DNA of 64,000 nucleotides from Batillaria attramentaria (taxonomy: Eukaryota > Mollusca > Gastropoda > Batillariidae), in contig JACVVK020000147.1 of the NCBI GenBank assembly GCA_018292915.2, forward strand, positions 1 to 64,000, in the 5' to 3' direction. The first letter of the stretch is position 1. Each line of letters starts with the position of its first letter. Below the pieces are notes generated by a model. That model saw only the letters and a list, made by a program, of their open reading frames with translations, made no database searches and had not been told where the DNA came from. The translations under genes and the position numbers were made by a program. This document shows positions 32,626-48,588 of this stretch, one piece after another.

Positions 32626-35600
32626 GAATTCAGTTTTGTACTTGCACGGTAGATGTAATAATATTTGTTCCTTTGTTATTGTGTGAATGAGGGTAAAGAA
32701 GGACTGCATAATTGGAGGATATCTAACTCACACAGGTCGTTCCAAGTTGGATCTTCACACTGGCTTTTTTTTTTCTCTCTCTCTCTCTCCTTTTTTTTTC
32801 TCGTCTTTTCTACCAGAATCTCAGTTGCTGATTTTTTGCAGTTTTTGGTGTCTTACCAAAAGAGTAAGTTGAAAAAAAGACACAAACTCCCCCCCACAAT
32901 AACTTAAAGTTTGCTACATATTTCAAATTGGGTGGAATAAACTAACATACTCTTTGGTTATTTCAGTGTGACTGAATTTTTACAGGGAAGTCTGTCATAT
33001 CATCCTAGTTCTCTAATGCTTTTGCATCTGATCTGAATACCATTAAAAAAAAAAATTGTAATGTTTGACTGACCGAAATACGGAGCTCAACATTTTTGTG
33101 CAAGATTACAGTTTCTTATTTGTTCAAGGTGTGCTTCAGTCCCTCCATTACATGTATCCCCCAAATGATAATCTCCTTCACAAAGGAATTACTGTGTGAA
33201 AAGTGAGTGTTGCATGAGAACATATACTCTACACCACAGTATATGGTTTATTTGACAGCTGAATTTGTTTGCATTCAGGTGATTAAGTTTCCTTTTTGAC
33301 ATCTTAGGATATAACTACATGTACTTGGTTCACCATTATCTCCAGATCTTACACAATTTTTAAACCTACTTTTTCAAAGCAGAATTTATTTTGTGCTTAT
33401 AGAGGCTCTTACGTTTCTGCTGGTGCAGATTCCGTCGTGTGTATGCTGCAGAATGATATTTATGACGTTTGTTCCGTACCTTACAACCTTCTTTTTTTTC
33501 AGCATAGGATCAATGTATTACCAATTAATTTGCAATCTTAAAACCTGTACAAAGTTTTGAATTGTGGTGTGGGTTTGTTACTGTGTGAGGAGTTGCATGT
33601 GTGTGTGTATCTGTGTGTATATGAGGAACAGAAGGGAGTGGTATGCACTATTATTATCCCCTCTTGCCATCTCCCCAGGTACATGTTATCTGTCACATTA
33701 TTGTACAGAAATAAGACTACCAAGTCCTTGTGGAGCAAATGCAAATTGTTGTTTTGACTCAAAAACAGACTACATGTATTTAGGCAAGCTGTTAGTTTTT
33801 ATTACGTGAGATTTCTTGTTGGTAGTGGTTTCGGGGTGGGGGTGGGAAGAGCATGCTTTTGTATTGATTTTTGGTTGTTTTTGTTCCCTCACAGCTTCAC
33901 TGGTATGGCTGGAAACTGAAATTGCAAAGCAGTGTACAGTGTGTTGAGCCTTTTCATAACAGTAAACTCCAGTTGCCATGAAAGAGGTCTGCTATTCCAC
34001 TAGTGTTCAGTTGTATGCTGTCATACTCAAAAGTTTTTTTTTTATGCAAGTAATTTGTAGGTTATTATGTATAGTTACATATTTTAGATTTTTTAACTGC
34101 CTTGTGGATTATGCCTTCTCACTAATTTCTGATTTATTTCCAGCTAGATTGATCTTTTTTTATATATAAATCAGTGTTTATTAAAATTTTCTTCAATGGC
34201 TTCTAATATATGTATTTTGCAAATTTCTTGTCGTTGGGTTTGTTGCATTCAAGTTTGTTGGTTTGTTTTGTTTTTCTGCAGTGTTTTTTTTTTGTTTGTT
34301 TGGGTTTTTTGTTTTTTTTTTTTGGGGGGGGGGGGGGGTTTGGTTTGTTTGTCTTTTAAATTTGGCTGCAGCTTTTTTTTTATTGGGTGCGGGAGGGGGT
34401 GCCCTTAGTAACAAATAGGTGTAGGTGTTATTTCAGTGTTACAGTTTTGTTTGGAGTTGTTTAAATTTGTTGTAACATATCACATTGTACATAGTATGTG
34501 CCAGAAAAGGGCTTCTCGTTCTTATAGCAAGCTGAGACAGGTAACTACATGTACACTTGTTGGCCGAGAAACATCATGTCAATGTCATCTTGAAATTTTG
34601 GGGCAATGACAAGGACATTCAGCACACAGTGTGAAGTCTGCTTTTCCTCAAGTGCATGTTCTGTTCAGCATTCCATTTCCAAGTGGCAATGATTTTTCTT
34701 TTTTTTTTCTTTTTTTTTTCTGTAGAATGCCTCCGTATTCGTGTAGGGGTCATTTTTCCACCATTATGACACGGGAATGTGAAACTTCAAAAACAGTTTT
34801 GGGCAAAATTCCACAGTGATGCGTGCATCTAAAACCAGTACATGTACAAGAAATGCGTAGTCTTTCAAATAGAACAGCTGCAGGGTCAGTAATGGTTAAA
34901 CCAAGAGATTATACAAAGGCAATACATGTCTTTCCAGGGTTTCTGTCTGAAGATATACCATAAAAACATTGATGGCTTTTTCTTTCCCATGCACATGTAT
35001 ATAAATGTGATCTTTTCAAACGATTGCACAGGGTTTTTTATCAGTATCCATCAGCATTTAATCAGATAAAATGATATGGAGGATTTATTGGTGTCCTTGG
35101 TACATGTACATAGTAATATATTTCCATGATTTTGTATATGTATTTGTGTCTTCTTCATCATACTCATCAGGTAAAACTGGCAATACTACAGACTGCCCAC
35201 CTGTCCTATTTGTCCATAGTGCTAACGGAAATTGACCTCAAATAGTGGATCTACGCTTGTGTGTCACATATTAAGAGTTTTGGAGAACAAATATGAGTGC
35301 GATGTTTGCCAAATCAGTGGAGCTCACTGCATACTAGAACAGTAAGAGGTTGATTTGACTAGTTGGTGGTGTCTATTCACAAGTGGAGTTTCCACTTTCA
35401 CTCCTGATTTAATTTAACCGATGAACCACTGAAATTACCAGTTATTTCATGATAACATACCCTGACAGCTGTTTTCAGTATGTTTTGTGACATCAGGTGA
35501 AGTCTGGTCAGCACTGATGAAGACACCAAAATTACTTTTAAAAATAAGTTTTTGTCGCAGGCAAACTACCAAAGAGCATTTCTTTTGGTAGGCAGGTCTG

Positions 35601-37124
35601 CTACTTCCAGCTGCGTTTGTTTTATGCTCATGGCTTGAGTGTGATATGCTTGTGTTGATGGATACAGGCACTTGTGATGTTTTTGTTTTTCTTTATTCCT
35701 TCCCAAGCTGCCCCCCCCCCCCCCCCCCCCCACTTTTCTTTGAGCTGGAACAGGGACTTCATCAATTCAATAAAAAAATTCAGCTAGATCTGTGTGTGGT
35801 ACAATCTAGTTTTCATACCGATGCTGCATATATGCAGTCCTCATTCATGCTAGTTGATCTGATGTAGATAATGATATTAAAACATTCTGAAAGTTTAGCT
35901 TATTTGAAGATTACAGGCTGACACTTTACTACTCTGATGCCCAAGCCTCTTTGACACTGGAATAAGGGCAAAAACCGTCATCTCAGTATTTGACTTGCTC
36001 AACTGTCCATGGCAAGATTTCCATGTACATGTACGGATAAAGCAGCTGTAATTGGTTTGATCAGGTGGGGGGGGGGGGGGGGGGGGGGGGTATTTGTTTT
36101 TTGGGGGAGGCTGCAACATTTTACAGCTGTTACAAGGATCTGGTTTGCATGTCTGTGTTTTTGTGCATTACTCTTCTTGCCGAGTGGAATGGGCCTTTGC
36201 AGCTGAAACATTTGTATGAATAGTGGCCTTGCCCGAGTCTGTCGTGTTTGGAGCTGGAATTGGTGTTTTTTTTTCTCATTATTATTCACTGTTTGAATCT
36301 CCACATTCCTTAATGGACAGTTAGAACTGTGTTCTGGTGACAGTAACCTGCAAGGTCTGACCGACTGTACAGATGCATCCACAGTGTCTAGGATTGCATG
36401 ACCAACCTTCTTCAAGGACCAGGAATAGGTTACGGCATCCAAGAACTCAATATTGGTTCCGATTTCTTGAAGACAGCAGAAGCTGTGAGTTTGGATTTGA
36501 AACAAGATGCTGCTGTATATATGCACATTTTGTACAGACAATAATTTGGATCTTGGTCTTGGATTTATTCCAGAGGTGAAAGGGGTGCCTGTATTTGAGG
36601 GAAATTGTTTTGCTGTTACAGACATGTCATGATTGTATTGGCATTACCTCCAAGTCCAACATTTATTTGTAGCCACTATTGAGCCTGTACTTCTCAACAA
36701 TTTTTGTAACCACGTGGTATTAAACAGGCAGACATGGGAACCCATGTGATATGACCCAGGTTTTGTCTTGAACTTCGAATACACTTGGTTACTTCGGTGC
36801 CCTACAAGTACAAGTGTAACTGCCCTTGTCCCCTCTCAGCACAATTGAAGAATGTTACTTCAGCCGTAGGTTTCTTTTCAACACAACTGTAGTAATTTTA
36901 TGGCAATTACAATGTAGGTCACCAACACTGCAAAGGACACTTTTAAAATGTATATTTCAATGGGCAGCAATGGAAGTCCCCCCTGTTGTAAGAACTAAGA
37001 TTACTGCTTTTCTCTGTAAAGCTTGGTGGTCTTCAGTAAGCCAATACATACATGTACATAATGATTTCTAATCAGTATGCCATAACATTGTGTTTTTGTC
37101 ACTTTAACTTTGTACTGAAAATCC

Positions 37125-37130
37125 AATAAA
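37125..37130 (+). promoter_or_regulatory. Polyadenylation signal AATAAA, plus strand
   Basis: A canonical hexamer followed by a GT-rich stretch. It is about 0.25 kb from the opposed RPL26 signal, fitting a convergent gene end. Confidence 0.6.
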
Positions 37131-37374
37131 GTTGTGTAAACCAGTCTGCTTTATCCATTTGGCAATTTAGCTATGGTGTTGCACTTCAGTGTCACTGTGG
37201 AATTTGGGCATAACTGTGTTTTTGAGAACAGCACAGAAGAAATAGTCATAGTCATCCCGTGCATTACTCAAAATGCAGCTGCAGTGAAATTCCACGGATC
37301 AAAACATTTTCACATTTCTGATTACACAAACAAACAATCCAGTCACAAAGGCAGTTGTGTTTTTTTTTCCCCAA

Positions 37375-37380
37375 TTTATT
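37375..37380 (-). promoter_or_regulatory. RPL26 polyadenylation signal
   Basis: TTTATT on the plus strand reads AATAAA on the minus strand, 25 nt after the RPL26 stop codon, which is typical of the short 3' UTRs of ribosomal protein genes. Confidence 0.85.
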
Positions 37381-37404
37381 TTGCACAGTCCAGGTAAAGA
37401 ACAT

Positions 37405-40144
<2,740 letters not shown>

Positions 40145-40527
40145 TCAATTTGCTGCACCGAAGATCTCACATTTGACAACTGCGACAGTTGCAAGTTCTG
40201 CTGTTGCACTGAGGCAGTAATCTTTCATCTGTTCTGCTAATACAACCGAGGCAGTAATCTTTCATCTGTGTACAGTATATTCCGTTTGCCAAGTACACTT
40301 GACAATAAACTTGAAATCATGAGAAGCAAAAAACCAAAACATGAGACAGACCATCGGAAGAACAGAGTTTAAAACAAGTCAAAGTTACAAACAATACACC
40401 AAAATATGATAATTGCCGAATGCGAATTTCATAACTGAACACTCTAATTAATATTTTGTTCACAAAATAAGTCACACCAACAGGATGGTGACTGATTTAC
40501 AAAACCAGGTATTCCCGTCCAACATAC

Positions 40528-40550
40528 CGAGTATGGCCGACAGCAAAAAG
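40528..40550 (-). promoter_or_regulatory. RPL26: RPL26 non-coding exon 1 with 5'TOP start
   Basis: On the minus strand, CTTTTTGCTGTCGGCC starts with C followed by an unbroken pyrimidine tract, the terminal oligopyrimidine element that puts ribosomal protein mRNAs under mTOR control. A GT donor (GTATG) follows after 40528, and the matching acceptor is at 40079-40078, eight bases upstream of the ATG. The start site is inferred from the TOP consensus. Confidence 0.85.
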
Positions 40551-40694
40551 GACGAGCTGTGGTTTTCACGAAAAAGAGTTAGAGAGTCGAAGAGTTACTT
40601 CCCTTGATTACTATGGCGGAGAGATCCCAAACCAAACTCGAGTTTCGCTTTTGTCTAGTTGGCTTGTTGCAGGATTTTCTTTATTATAACACTA
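40551..40694. promoter_or_regulatory. Bidirectional RPL26/POMK promoter
   Basis: Only about 145 bp separate the RPL26 TOP start (minus) from the POMK ATG (plus). The interval has no TATA box and contains ACTTCCC, an ETS-like site common in head-to-head housekeeping promoters. An upstream ATG at 40614 in another frame opens a short ORF that could act as a POMK uORF. Confidence 0.65.
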
Positions 40695-41216
40695 ATGTAC
40701 AAAATGGGAACACAATTATATAAGCTGGCTATAACGGTGGTACCAGTTTTTGTAGGTTTTATTTGTATGAAATGGCTTGGAAGAATGTTCGTAGCAGACG
40801 AAATAAAGCAGAACCTTTGCTGGTTTGGTTTCGGTTCTTGGAAGTGCAAGCCACAGTGCCCACCTGGATACTTCAGTTTGGCAGGGATGGTGACGTGTCT
40901 GCCATTGCTTTCCTGCCAGCAGATCCGAGACGAAGTTAAACTCCAGCAAGTGATCGGAGCGGGCGCTGTGAAATTGGTAATCCCGCCTATCCCCCCCCCC
41001 CCCCCCAACACACCCACAGATTTTGCTCTCACACGTACACACAGAAACACAAACCCAGAGGCGTAGGAACCCGGGGGGCCCAGGCCCCCGTTCGATTTTT
41101 GGAAGGGGGGCCCGAATATCTTTGGGCCCCCCCTTGCTTTTGATGAGAGGAGAGGGGGTCCACCAGTGGTGGGGCCCCCCTGCTCTGCTGTCGCAGGACA
41201 CAATCCTTGGCAGTCA

Positions 41217-41248
<32 letters not shown>

Positions 41249-42149
41249 CTTCACCCCGGTTGTATGGCCCACCCGACTTAGTGGGCCCCCCCTTCCTCTC
41301 AGCATCTTCCTACGCGCCTGAAACCACACACATTTTAGAATTTTCCCCAGATGTACGTTCCTGGTGTATATCCTGAAATTTTTCTTGGGTGTGTTACAGG
41401 TTAAACTGGGCAGCTGGCGTGGATATCAAGTTGCTGTCAACCAGCTTTCCAATTCAGCATACAAAAATGATTTTAAGCATGGACTCACCATGTTGCAACA
41501 ACTTCAGTCATCGGTAAATGTGACACAGCTCGTTGGAGCGTGCGAGGAAGAAGACCTTTTTGTGACAGAATTTTACCCTCTGGGTTCTGCTGAAAAATTC
41601 GAGTCCATTCTTCAGTTAGGTAGTTTTCGTGACATGGACACAGTTTTAACAAGGTTTTTGTTTTGTCATCAGTATGTTAGGATCCTCCACTCAGTACATA
41701 CCAGTCCTCTTGGTGTGAGAGTTATGTGTGATAGCAATGACATCACAAAGACACTCAGCCAGTTTCTAGTTCGAGAGGATCTCACTCTTGTTCTGAACGA
41801 TGTTGATGCACTGCCTGAGGTAGACAGGAGTCAGGGACAGCTGGTCAAATGTGGCCACAGAGAACTCACTGGTGAATTTGTTGCACCTGAACAGTTGTGG
41901 CCTGTTGACGATACAGAGTTTAGCGATGAAGAAATGCCAGGTTATGATGAGAAGGTAGATATCTGGAAAGTGCCTGATGTCTGTGATACCTTTCTTGGAG
42001 ACGCGAGAGGGGGAAGCCGATTGCGCTTGCGTTTGCTCCCAATTCATATGGAATGCAAACAGGAAGTTCCCTCAGAGAGACCTTCAGCACTGAAGATCCT
42101 AGAGTTTTATAAACAAGTGTTGGATGAGAAAAATTTATGGTCACCCTGA
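40695..42149 (+). CDS. POMK: Protein O-mannose kinase
   Basis: Two coding exons, 40695-40976 and 41400-42149 (TGA), joined in phase 0; 343 residues against 350 in human. POMK phosphorylates the 6-position of O-mannose in the GalNAc-GlcNAc-Man trisaccharide on alpha-dystroglycan, in the ER/Golgi lumen. The sequence has a type II signal anchor (residues about 11-28), the luminal CPPGYFSLAG cysteine motif, a GAGAVKL glycine-loop equivalent, the catalytic CDSND (about residue 204), NDVDALP replacing DFG, CGHRELTGEFVAPEQLWP and KVDIWKVPDV. All are hallmarks of the family. The ATG was chosen because an in-frame TAG lies just upstream; a second Met lies three codons on. The intron contains a GGGCCC-rich repeat and a CA tract. 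Head-to-head with RPL26. Confidence 0.97.
41055..41310. repeat. GGGCCC-rich repeat in the POMK intron
   Basis: Stretches such as GAACCCGGGGGGCCCAGGCC and GGTGGGGCCCCCCTG alternate around a CA array at 41218-41243. Class unknown. Confidence 0.5.
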
Positions 42150-42546
42150 CCGTATCGTTCTGTGATGTGTGTTTTATGTACGCTCTTGTATAGACAGCTT
42201 TAGCAGTGCAGATCTTACCATTGTTTGAAGAAGTGTTGGAAGGGACTGTGGCCTGACTCAACATTAGTTCTTTGATGTGTGTGCGTGTGTGTGTGTGTGT
42301 GTGCGTGCGTGCTTTATGAGTGCTCTCACAGACACCTTTAGCAATTGAGATGTCAGATATTAAAATCATACACACAAGTGTTCAAGTGTTGATCAAGATT
42401 ACCTGCAGGTATTCCTGAACATTTCATCGTTTGTGTGTGTGAGTGAGAAAGAAGTTGAAGTTCAGTCAAAACAGTTTTAGCTCTGTTTTATGAACAGGTC
42501 GTGGTGAGGTAAACATTTGCTCCTCCTGAACGTTCACACGTGTGTG

Positions 42547-42547
<1 letters not shown>

Positions 42548-42604
<57 letters not shown>
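42548..42604 (+). repeat. (CA)n microsatellite
   Basis: About 28 CA units immediately upstream of the sequence shared with 58690-58765; the second copy of that sequence is also preceded by CA repeats. Confidence 0.95.
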
Positions 42605-42606
<2 letters not shown>

Positions 42607-42639
42607 TTTTGTAATAAAATGTTATTTCATAATAAGATC

Positions 42640-42700
42640 GGGGAGGAACACCACTGGAGCTGGCAGAGTTGGGGCAGCAAAAAAAAAAAAAAAAAAAAAT
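42640..42700 (+). mobile_element. Very short 3' SINE fragment with poly-A
   Basis: GGGGAGGAACACCACTGGAG ... TTGGGGCAGC followed by about 20 A, the 3' end of family C. It interrupts a sequence found uninterrupted at 58690-58765. Confidence 0.8.
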
Positions 42701-43319
42701 CAAGGTACAAAATGCGTAAATATCAAGACAATACAATATACCTGTAATGATATAATGACACACACACTTGGTTGCTTGGTTGTTTCTTGCTCGCTCACTT
42801 CCTATCACTGGATGTGAGTGGCATGCAAAATGCAGGTAAATGTTTGTGAATTACTCAGGAAAAATGTCCACAAATGTCTTTATATTTCACTGTCACACTA
42901 AAACAGTTTGCCTTGGTCATTCAACTCCTCAAAAATCACATTTTGAAACATGATTTTATTTGAATGGTATAATGAGAGGTATCTTGAAGTTTACATTGAT
43001 TTTCTGTTTCACAAGAAACTGACAGGAATCTTGTTCTTCACTCTGTTTGTATGTGTATGTAGGTTGAATTGTCTGTGTGTGTGTGTGTTTCTACAATACT
43101 TGATGCAATATTTACATGCTTGTGTTCGTGTTGATCAGCCACTTGACAGCAGACCTGTAAAAAAATAACACCGAATGTCAAAAAAGATAATCATGTAAAT
43201 ATTTTATACATGTACCTGATATACACATGGCACATTACGATAAAATTTCAGCTAATTTTTCTAAGTTTGCCAAGGTATCCAGTTGGGCCGCTCACATACT
43301 TGCCACACATATATATATA

Positions 43320-43840
43320 TTTGCAGAATACCTGGAGTAAGAGCGCTTAGTTTTGGGGTTTGGGTCATATACCGGTAGTAACAACTTGGCTAAATATAGT
43401 AGAAAATTGCCCCTTTTAAAATTTGTGTGCAGAGTAAAAAATGGCAATCTGGTGCTTTTTGTTGGCTTTGTAAACAAGTTTCATGCCAGGTAATAGTAAA
43501 ATTAGGGGAAAATGAGCCTGGCTTGTGGACTATTTGTATTCATGCGCGGCTGGCACAGGAGCCAGCAGGCGATTGTGGATTGAGGGGGTGTGTGGTCGCT
43601 GCCAACATTGCCCCAAAACGGAATATTGGAATTTGTTGAAATTTACTCTACACATGAGTCTATGGCTGCCTGATTTTTGTGATTTTTTTGTTGTTCTTGT
43701 TGGTTTTTTTTTTTTTTGGTTTTTTTGGTTTTTTTTTTTTTTTGGGGGGGGGGGATTTTAAAGCATTTCTAGGGTGTCATCTGCAACGTTATGTGTAAGA
43801 GGAATATATCCTCCAGATCTGCATCTCTGTTGTAGCCTCA
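43320..43840 (+). repeat. Repeat Y, copy 1
   Basis: Shares about 400 nt, by eye more than 90% identical in its core, with 54110-54500 in inverted orientation. The core reads through as [19 protein letters not shown] and then [15 protein letters not shown] in both copies, although the differences include amino-acid changes. A T-run/G-run tract lies inside (to 43754). It abuts the CNT copy 1 exon at 43842. Confidence 0.75.
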
Positions 43841-43841
43841 C

Positions 43842-45161
43842 CCGCTATGCAGGCTGTCATAAAGCAGGCCATATTTCCTGCGATCATGGCCCTGAAGACG
43901 AGACCCGAGATGTCGTGTACACGAGCCGGCGCCATTGCGCCCAACGCCCCGATCATCATGCCCATACTGCCAAAGTTGGAGAAGCCACACAGGGCGTAGG
44001 TCGCCACCATTACAGAACGGTCCTGAGCAGACAATAGGAAGTACATGTATACACTACCGGTAAAAAGGGACGTTTTGTTGGTTGGGCCATCATGACACCC
44101 CGCCCAATGCGCACACACACACACACACACACACAGACACACACACACACACATACATACATACATGTATCAGTGAACTGTCAGTCTATGGGTAAACTGA
44201 AAGGGGTGCTCCATCTTGAGACTGACCCCACATGAACTGGTTACTACCGGCGTGTATTACCATCATCATAATCATGATGTTTGTAAGAATGTTTTATATG
44301 ACTGTGACGGTTTTGCTAAGTTCATTGTAACCCTGCCCCCCCACCCCCCCCCCCCCCCCCCCCGAGCTCCAGCACTGCGAAGTTTTGGCGCCAGACAGAT
44401 CATTATTATTATTATTATATGCACAAAAAATTTGGGGGGGGGGGGGGCGGTCCTCATGACCGTGACGGAGCTGTGCACTATGTCAGTCTGTATCGTCATC
44501 ATCATCGGCGTCGTCACTGAGTCCGACTTCAGCGGTTCGTAGTCGTCGCCGGTTCAACATATCTGATCAGTGGTCGGCCTTCGTTAGACTGAGGCAGCGG
44601 GGTGATCGTCAGTGTGCCACTGATCTGCTGACTGCAACGCTTTCCCGTAAAGGTTGCGTGAATGATGTACAACACAAAACTGATCAGCATATGTGATCTG
44701 TTTCTAAAGCTTATACGTACTGCCAAGATGCCTTTCTGCAAGAACACCCCAGTATCGTGCAGTAGAATCCCTCCGTTTGTGTAGTTCCACGTGCCGGTGG
44801 GATGTGTGGGTAGTCCTAAGGTGAAGTTATGCATGTATCTGAAAGTAACGAAAGTCTTCAGCGATGAGAAAAAGTGTCTTCAGCCAGCCAGATTCGGGGA
44901 AGGGCCGGCGGGGGTGGGGGTGGGGCTTTTGGGGGCCGGTTGCTTTTCGGGGGCCCCTCCCCTCACCCCCCCCCCCCCGAAAACATATAAAAGTAAGCAA
45001 ATATAAGCATAGTTTCCTATGCTGAAGCCTCCCCAACCCCTCCCCCGGCGTCTAATCTCCCCGCCCCCCGCGCCCCTCCCTCGGTGTATGTGGTGGAAAA
45101 GGACGACCCCCAAACACCCACCCTCCCACCCACCCCTCCCTCGGTGTGCAAGCAACCTCCC

Positions 45162-45203
<42 letters not shown>

Positions 45204-45434
45204 GAGCGCCTTGAGCACATTGTGAGAAGCGGGGAGCCAGGAGTCAGTAGAGCGTTGGGTTCAGTTCAGTGCTCGAGTCGTGAGTTTGAATCCCGTCTGG
45301 TGCCAAATATTTGTGCTGGCCCGGTTTTTTCTCGTTTGCCCGTCTTTGATATCACCAATGGAAAGGGACGTTAAAATCTCATACACCCCGGCACAAACCC
45401 ACCCTCAGGGAGGAGCCTTGCGCTATATCAAGTA

Positions 45435-45465
<31 letters not shown>

Positions 45466-46135
45466 CCATTGCCATCACCATGTACGGTATTGCACATACT
45501 CGGCCAGCTTCTCCTTGTTCTTGATGTAGACGGACAGGTCGAGGTAGGCGACGAACTCGTTGAGGAAGGTCTTGGTTCCGATCAGCTCCCCCAGCACCAG
45601 GCGATCCTTGGCGTCAACACCCATCAGGACGGACAGCGGGTAGAACAGGTAGGAACACAAAAGCTGCAACAGTCGCATGACACAGACTGCACAAATCAGC
45701 GGACCCCTGCACATGTCTCATCATCTCCGGCTTTCAGGAAATCCAGGTTAGACCTACGGCACGTGCTGAGAGTCTGCGGAGCCTTCGCACGCTGGTCGAA
45801 CGGCTTTTCTGTTCACACGCTACGAGCGTACAGCGAGCGGACTGCCCTTCCGGCGTGCAAAATCGCCGCGTCTGACAAACCGTTTTATATAACACGTCAT
45901 ATGGATTACCGCATGGCCGTAGTTTCCAGGCCCGGTTAACAGAGAGCGGGAAGCAGCCCTGTAGAGCAGCCATAATCTTTCTGTTTGCTATGTTAGCACT
46001 TTTTGTGTGTCTTGTTTTCTTTGTTACTTTCGTATGCTTTGCTTTGTTTGATTGTGTTTTGTTTTCTGTTGCTGTGGTCTTTTCGGTTTTTGTTTTTGTT
46101 TATTGTTTTTTTTGTTTTTTGTTTTGGGGTTTGTT

Positions 46136-46206
<71 letters not shown>

Positions 46207-48514
46207 TCACATGCCCCCAGGGGGTATTGAAGAGTAAATAAACAAACTGAAACTAATCCAGATGGTCCTGCACAGAAGCATCATGCTATCACCCTCATCC
46301 TCATAGTCACAACTTGAAGTGGGAGGAATGCTACGGGGTCTGCCGATGAGTTAGGGCTAATTAACTGAAAGTGCTAATTACACGAACGCTCACCTGAAAC
46401 GTGAGTTTAGGATCGTGCATGCCGACCCGTTCTCCGAACCAAATGAGCGTGGCATTGATACCGTCCAGCAGGGCCACGAAGGCGATCAGGTTTACCGCGA
46501 TGTTGGCCACCAGCGCGATGGACTGACTCGCGCCATTCGACGCCGCCTCGATGATGTTGCGCTCAGACCTGAACAAGAGACCGACACATGCAAAAATCTC
46601 AGAACAGCGCCATATACGATCAGCACGACATTTGATTCAGATGCTGGTGATGCCAATGATGATGATACCGCGTACGGCTCCACTTTAACGGACGTCTCCA
46701 CTCCTGTCAATCAAAATGGACGAGCCGCCAGAATTCAGCCAATCGCGTCCCATTGCCGCGGCATAATCAGCACAACACGTGGCATGGTCTGGCAAACATT
46801 TTGCCAGGCAATACAATGAGGGAAGCAGGTGTAGTTTGTAGTTTGACTGAAACGTAGAAAGGAAGCAGCAAGTCCACTGACGTCATTTGAGGAAAATTGA
46901 AGACCATGACGTCAATGTCTTTCTTCTTCGTCAATTCACGTTAGCGTGCGTGTTGGGTTTTGTTTGCGGCGCTTTGAGCCGATTCATGAAATTGGGTAAA
47001 GCGCCTATACAATATACTCACTATTATTATTATTATTATTATATTAAGGTGCAACTACCCTAACTGAATAGTCCAGTTGGGGACTATTTGTTACGTGTGG
47101 AGATATGTTTGGAGAGCCCGGCGTCTTACCGAAGGTTACGGCGATACACAGGTGATCACTCCTCACGTAGCGATCGAGTTCTTGTATACTGCTTAAGGTC
47201 TCTTTCACTCACAGAAGACACGTAAGCGCGTAGGAAAGTTATGACCGTGTGGAGTTTATTACGACACTTCTCTGGTGTTACACTGCACTCTCAAGCTTCG
47301 CACACACAAGCTTCTCTCGTGCACACACATTCGCAAACATCTCATGGTCTTATATACAGTCACAGCATTCTAGCACATTCTGGACCACTATTATAAAAAA
47401 ACAAAAAACAAAAACAATCAAAAATCTTAAGAAGAATCCAAAATAATCGAGTAGCTGCCCGCCAAACTAGGCGCGTTATATAACACCTTCTAATCGTTAA
47501 CAACTCCCCTACAAAGCGATTTGCACGAAATTTCCGAGCGACTCAGCCCTAGGCCCTAAGTGCCTGTCGCCACCGGAGGCGATAAATAGCTACAGTCAAA
47601 ACAAGGTCACCAATTCTCGAATACTCGTGATAACAATAGAAACTTCTGGGTCAAGGGAAACAGATTTAGGTAATCTTGAAGAATAGTATACGAAATTCTG
47701 ACGTTGTGCCCATGTGATCAGCAACCAAAATGGCGCATTGGATTTGCATGCATATATCCCTGCTTGTGAAATGAAATAAATTATTTGCACCCACATGTGG
47801 GGTAGGAGAGGTCAAAGTGAGCAGGTGAGGGTGTCTTGCGTCTCTTTGCATCGAGCAGAACCGAAAGCACTCGAAAAAGTGCATGCAAATAGCTCCCAGA
47901 ATTTCCTATTCTTCCATATATACTTTGTATATTATACTTCTTCAAGATTACCACATTACATTACATTACTAAAACAGAATATCAAAACGTAGCAACTTTT
48001 CTGTCTCACTCGATCTTCCAAAAAAAACCAAAAACAAACAGCTGTTATCTTTCAGCATACAAACAAAACACACAAACAAAAGGCACAGCCACGCTCGTAA
48101 CACCATTCAATTCAAACAAACCGGCAGAACGGCCACATTTCATTAATCCCTGGCTGTGATGATGATGATGATGATGTACAAATGTATACAAACATAACTG
48201 TGTTGTTCATGAAAATTTGGAAATGGAAATTTGTCTTCGACTTCACCGACAAGGAAACAAATAAAGTGACACGTGAGATCACACAATCGCTCATTCCCCC
48301 CAGACCCACCCCACCCTACCCTTTCCCCCACCCCACCCCCAGCTGAGTCGTCAGAGGCATGACATAATCCCTAGTAAATACGTTACCACGACCACTGTAC
48401 CTTGAAATATCACAGTTATATTTTAGTTATTTATTAAACATGAAGATAATTATTCAATTCAATTCAATTCAATATAACTTTATTGTCTGTCGATGGCAGA
48501 AAATTTTCTTCTGG

Positions 48515-48588
<74 letters not shown>

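Larger units (their letters stand above)
32212..37150 (+). other. Probable long 3' UTR of the SorCS-like gene
   Basis: No gene is visible on the plus strand here. The region is AT-rich and holds a copy of a dispersed repeat next to a CA array (32432-32622), poly-T/poly-G at 34312-34338, poly-C at about 35710-35731 and poly-G at about 36067-36090. The AATAAA at 37125-37130 is the last good polyadenylation signal before the convergent RPL26 gene. Earlier AATAAA hexamers could give shorter transcripts, so the UTR length is inferred. Confidence 0.5.
42150..43841. other. Interval between POMK and the first nucleoside-transporter gene
   Basis: Contains POMK 3' UTR, a GT array at 42280-42304, a CA array at 42548-42604, a truncated SINE with poly-A, and repeat Y. 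The terminal exon of the transporter gene ought to lie here because the exon ending at 43842 finishes with a phase-1 GT donor, but I could not identify it. Confidence 0.5.

Noticed and set aside
40614..40720. ATG at 40614 as the POMK start
   Set aside because: It is in another frame and terminates before the conserved signal anchor; kept only as a possible uORF.
47042..47590. Possible LTR of a retrotransposon
   Set aside because: No TG...CA ends, primer-binding site or gag/pol frame could be shown, so it is left unclassified.
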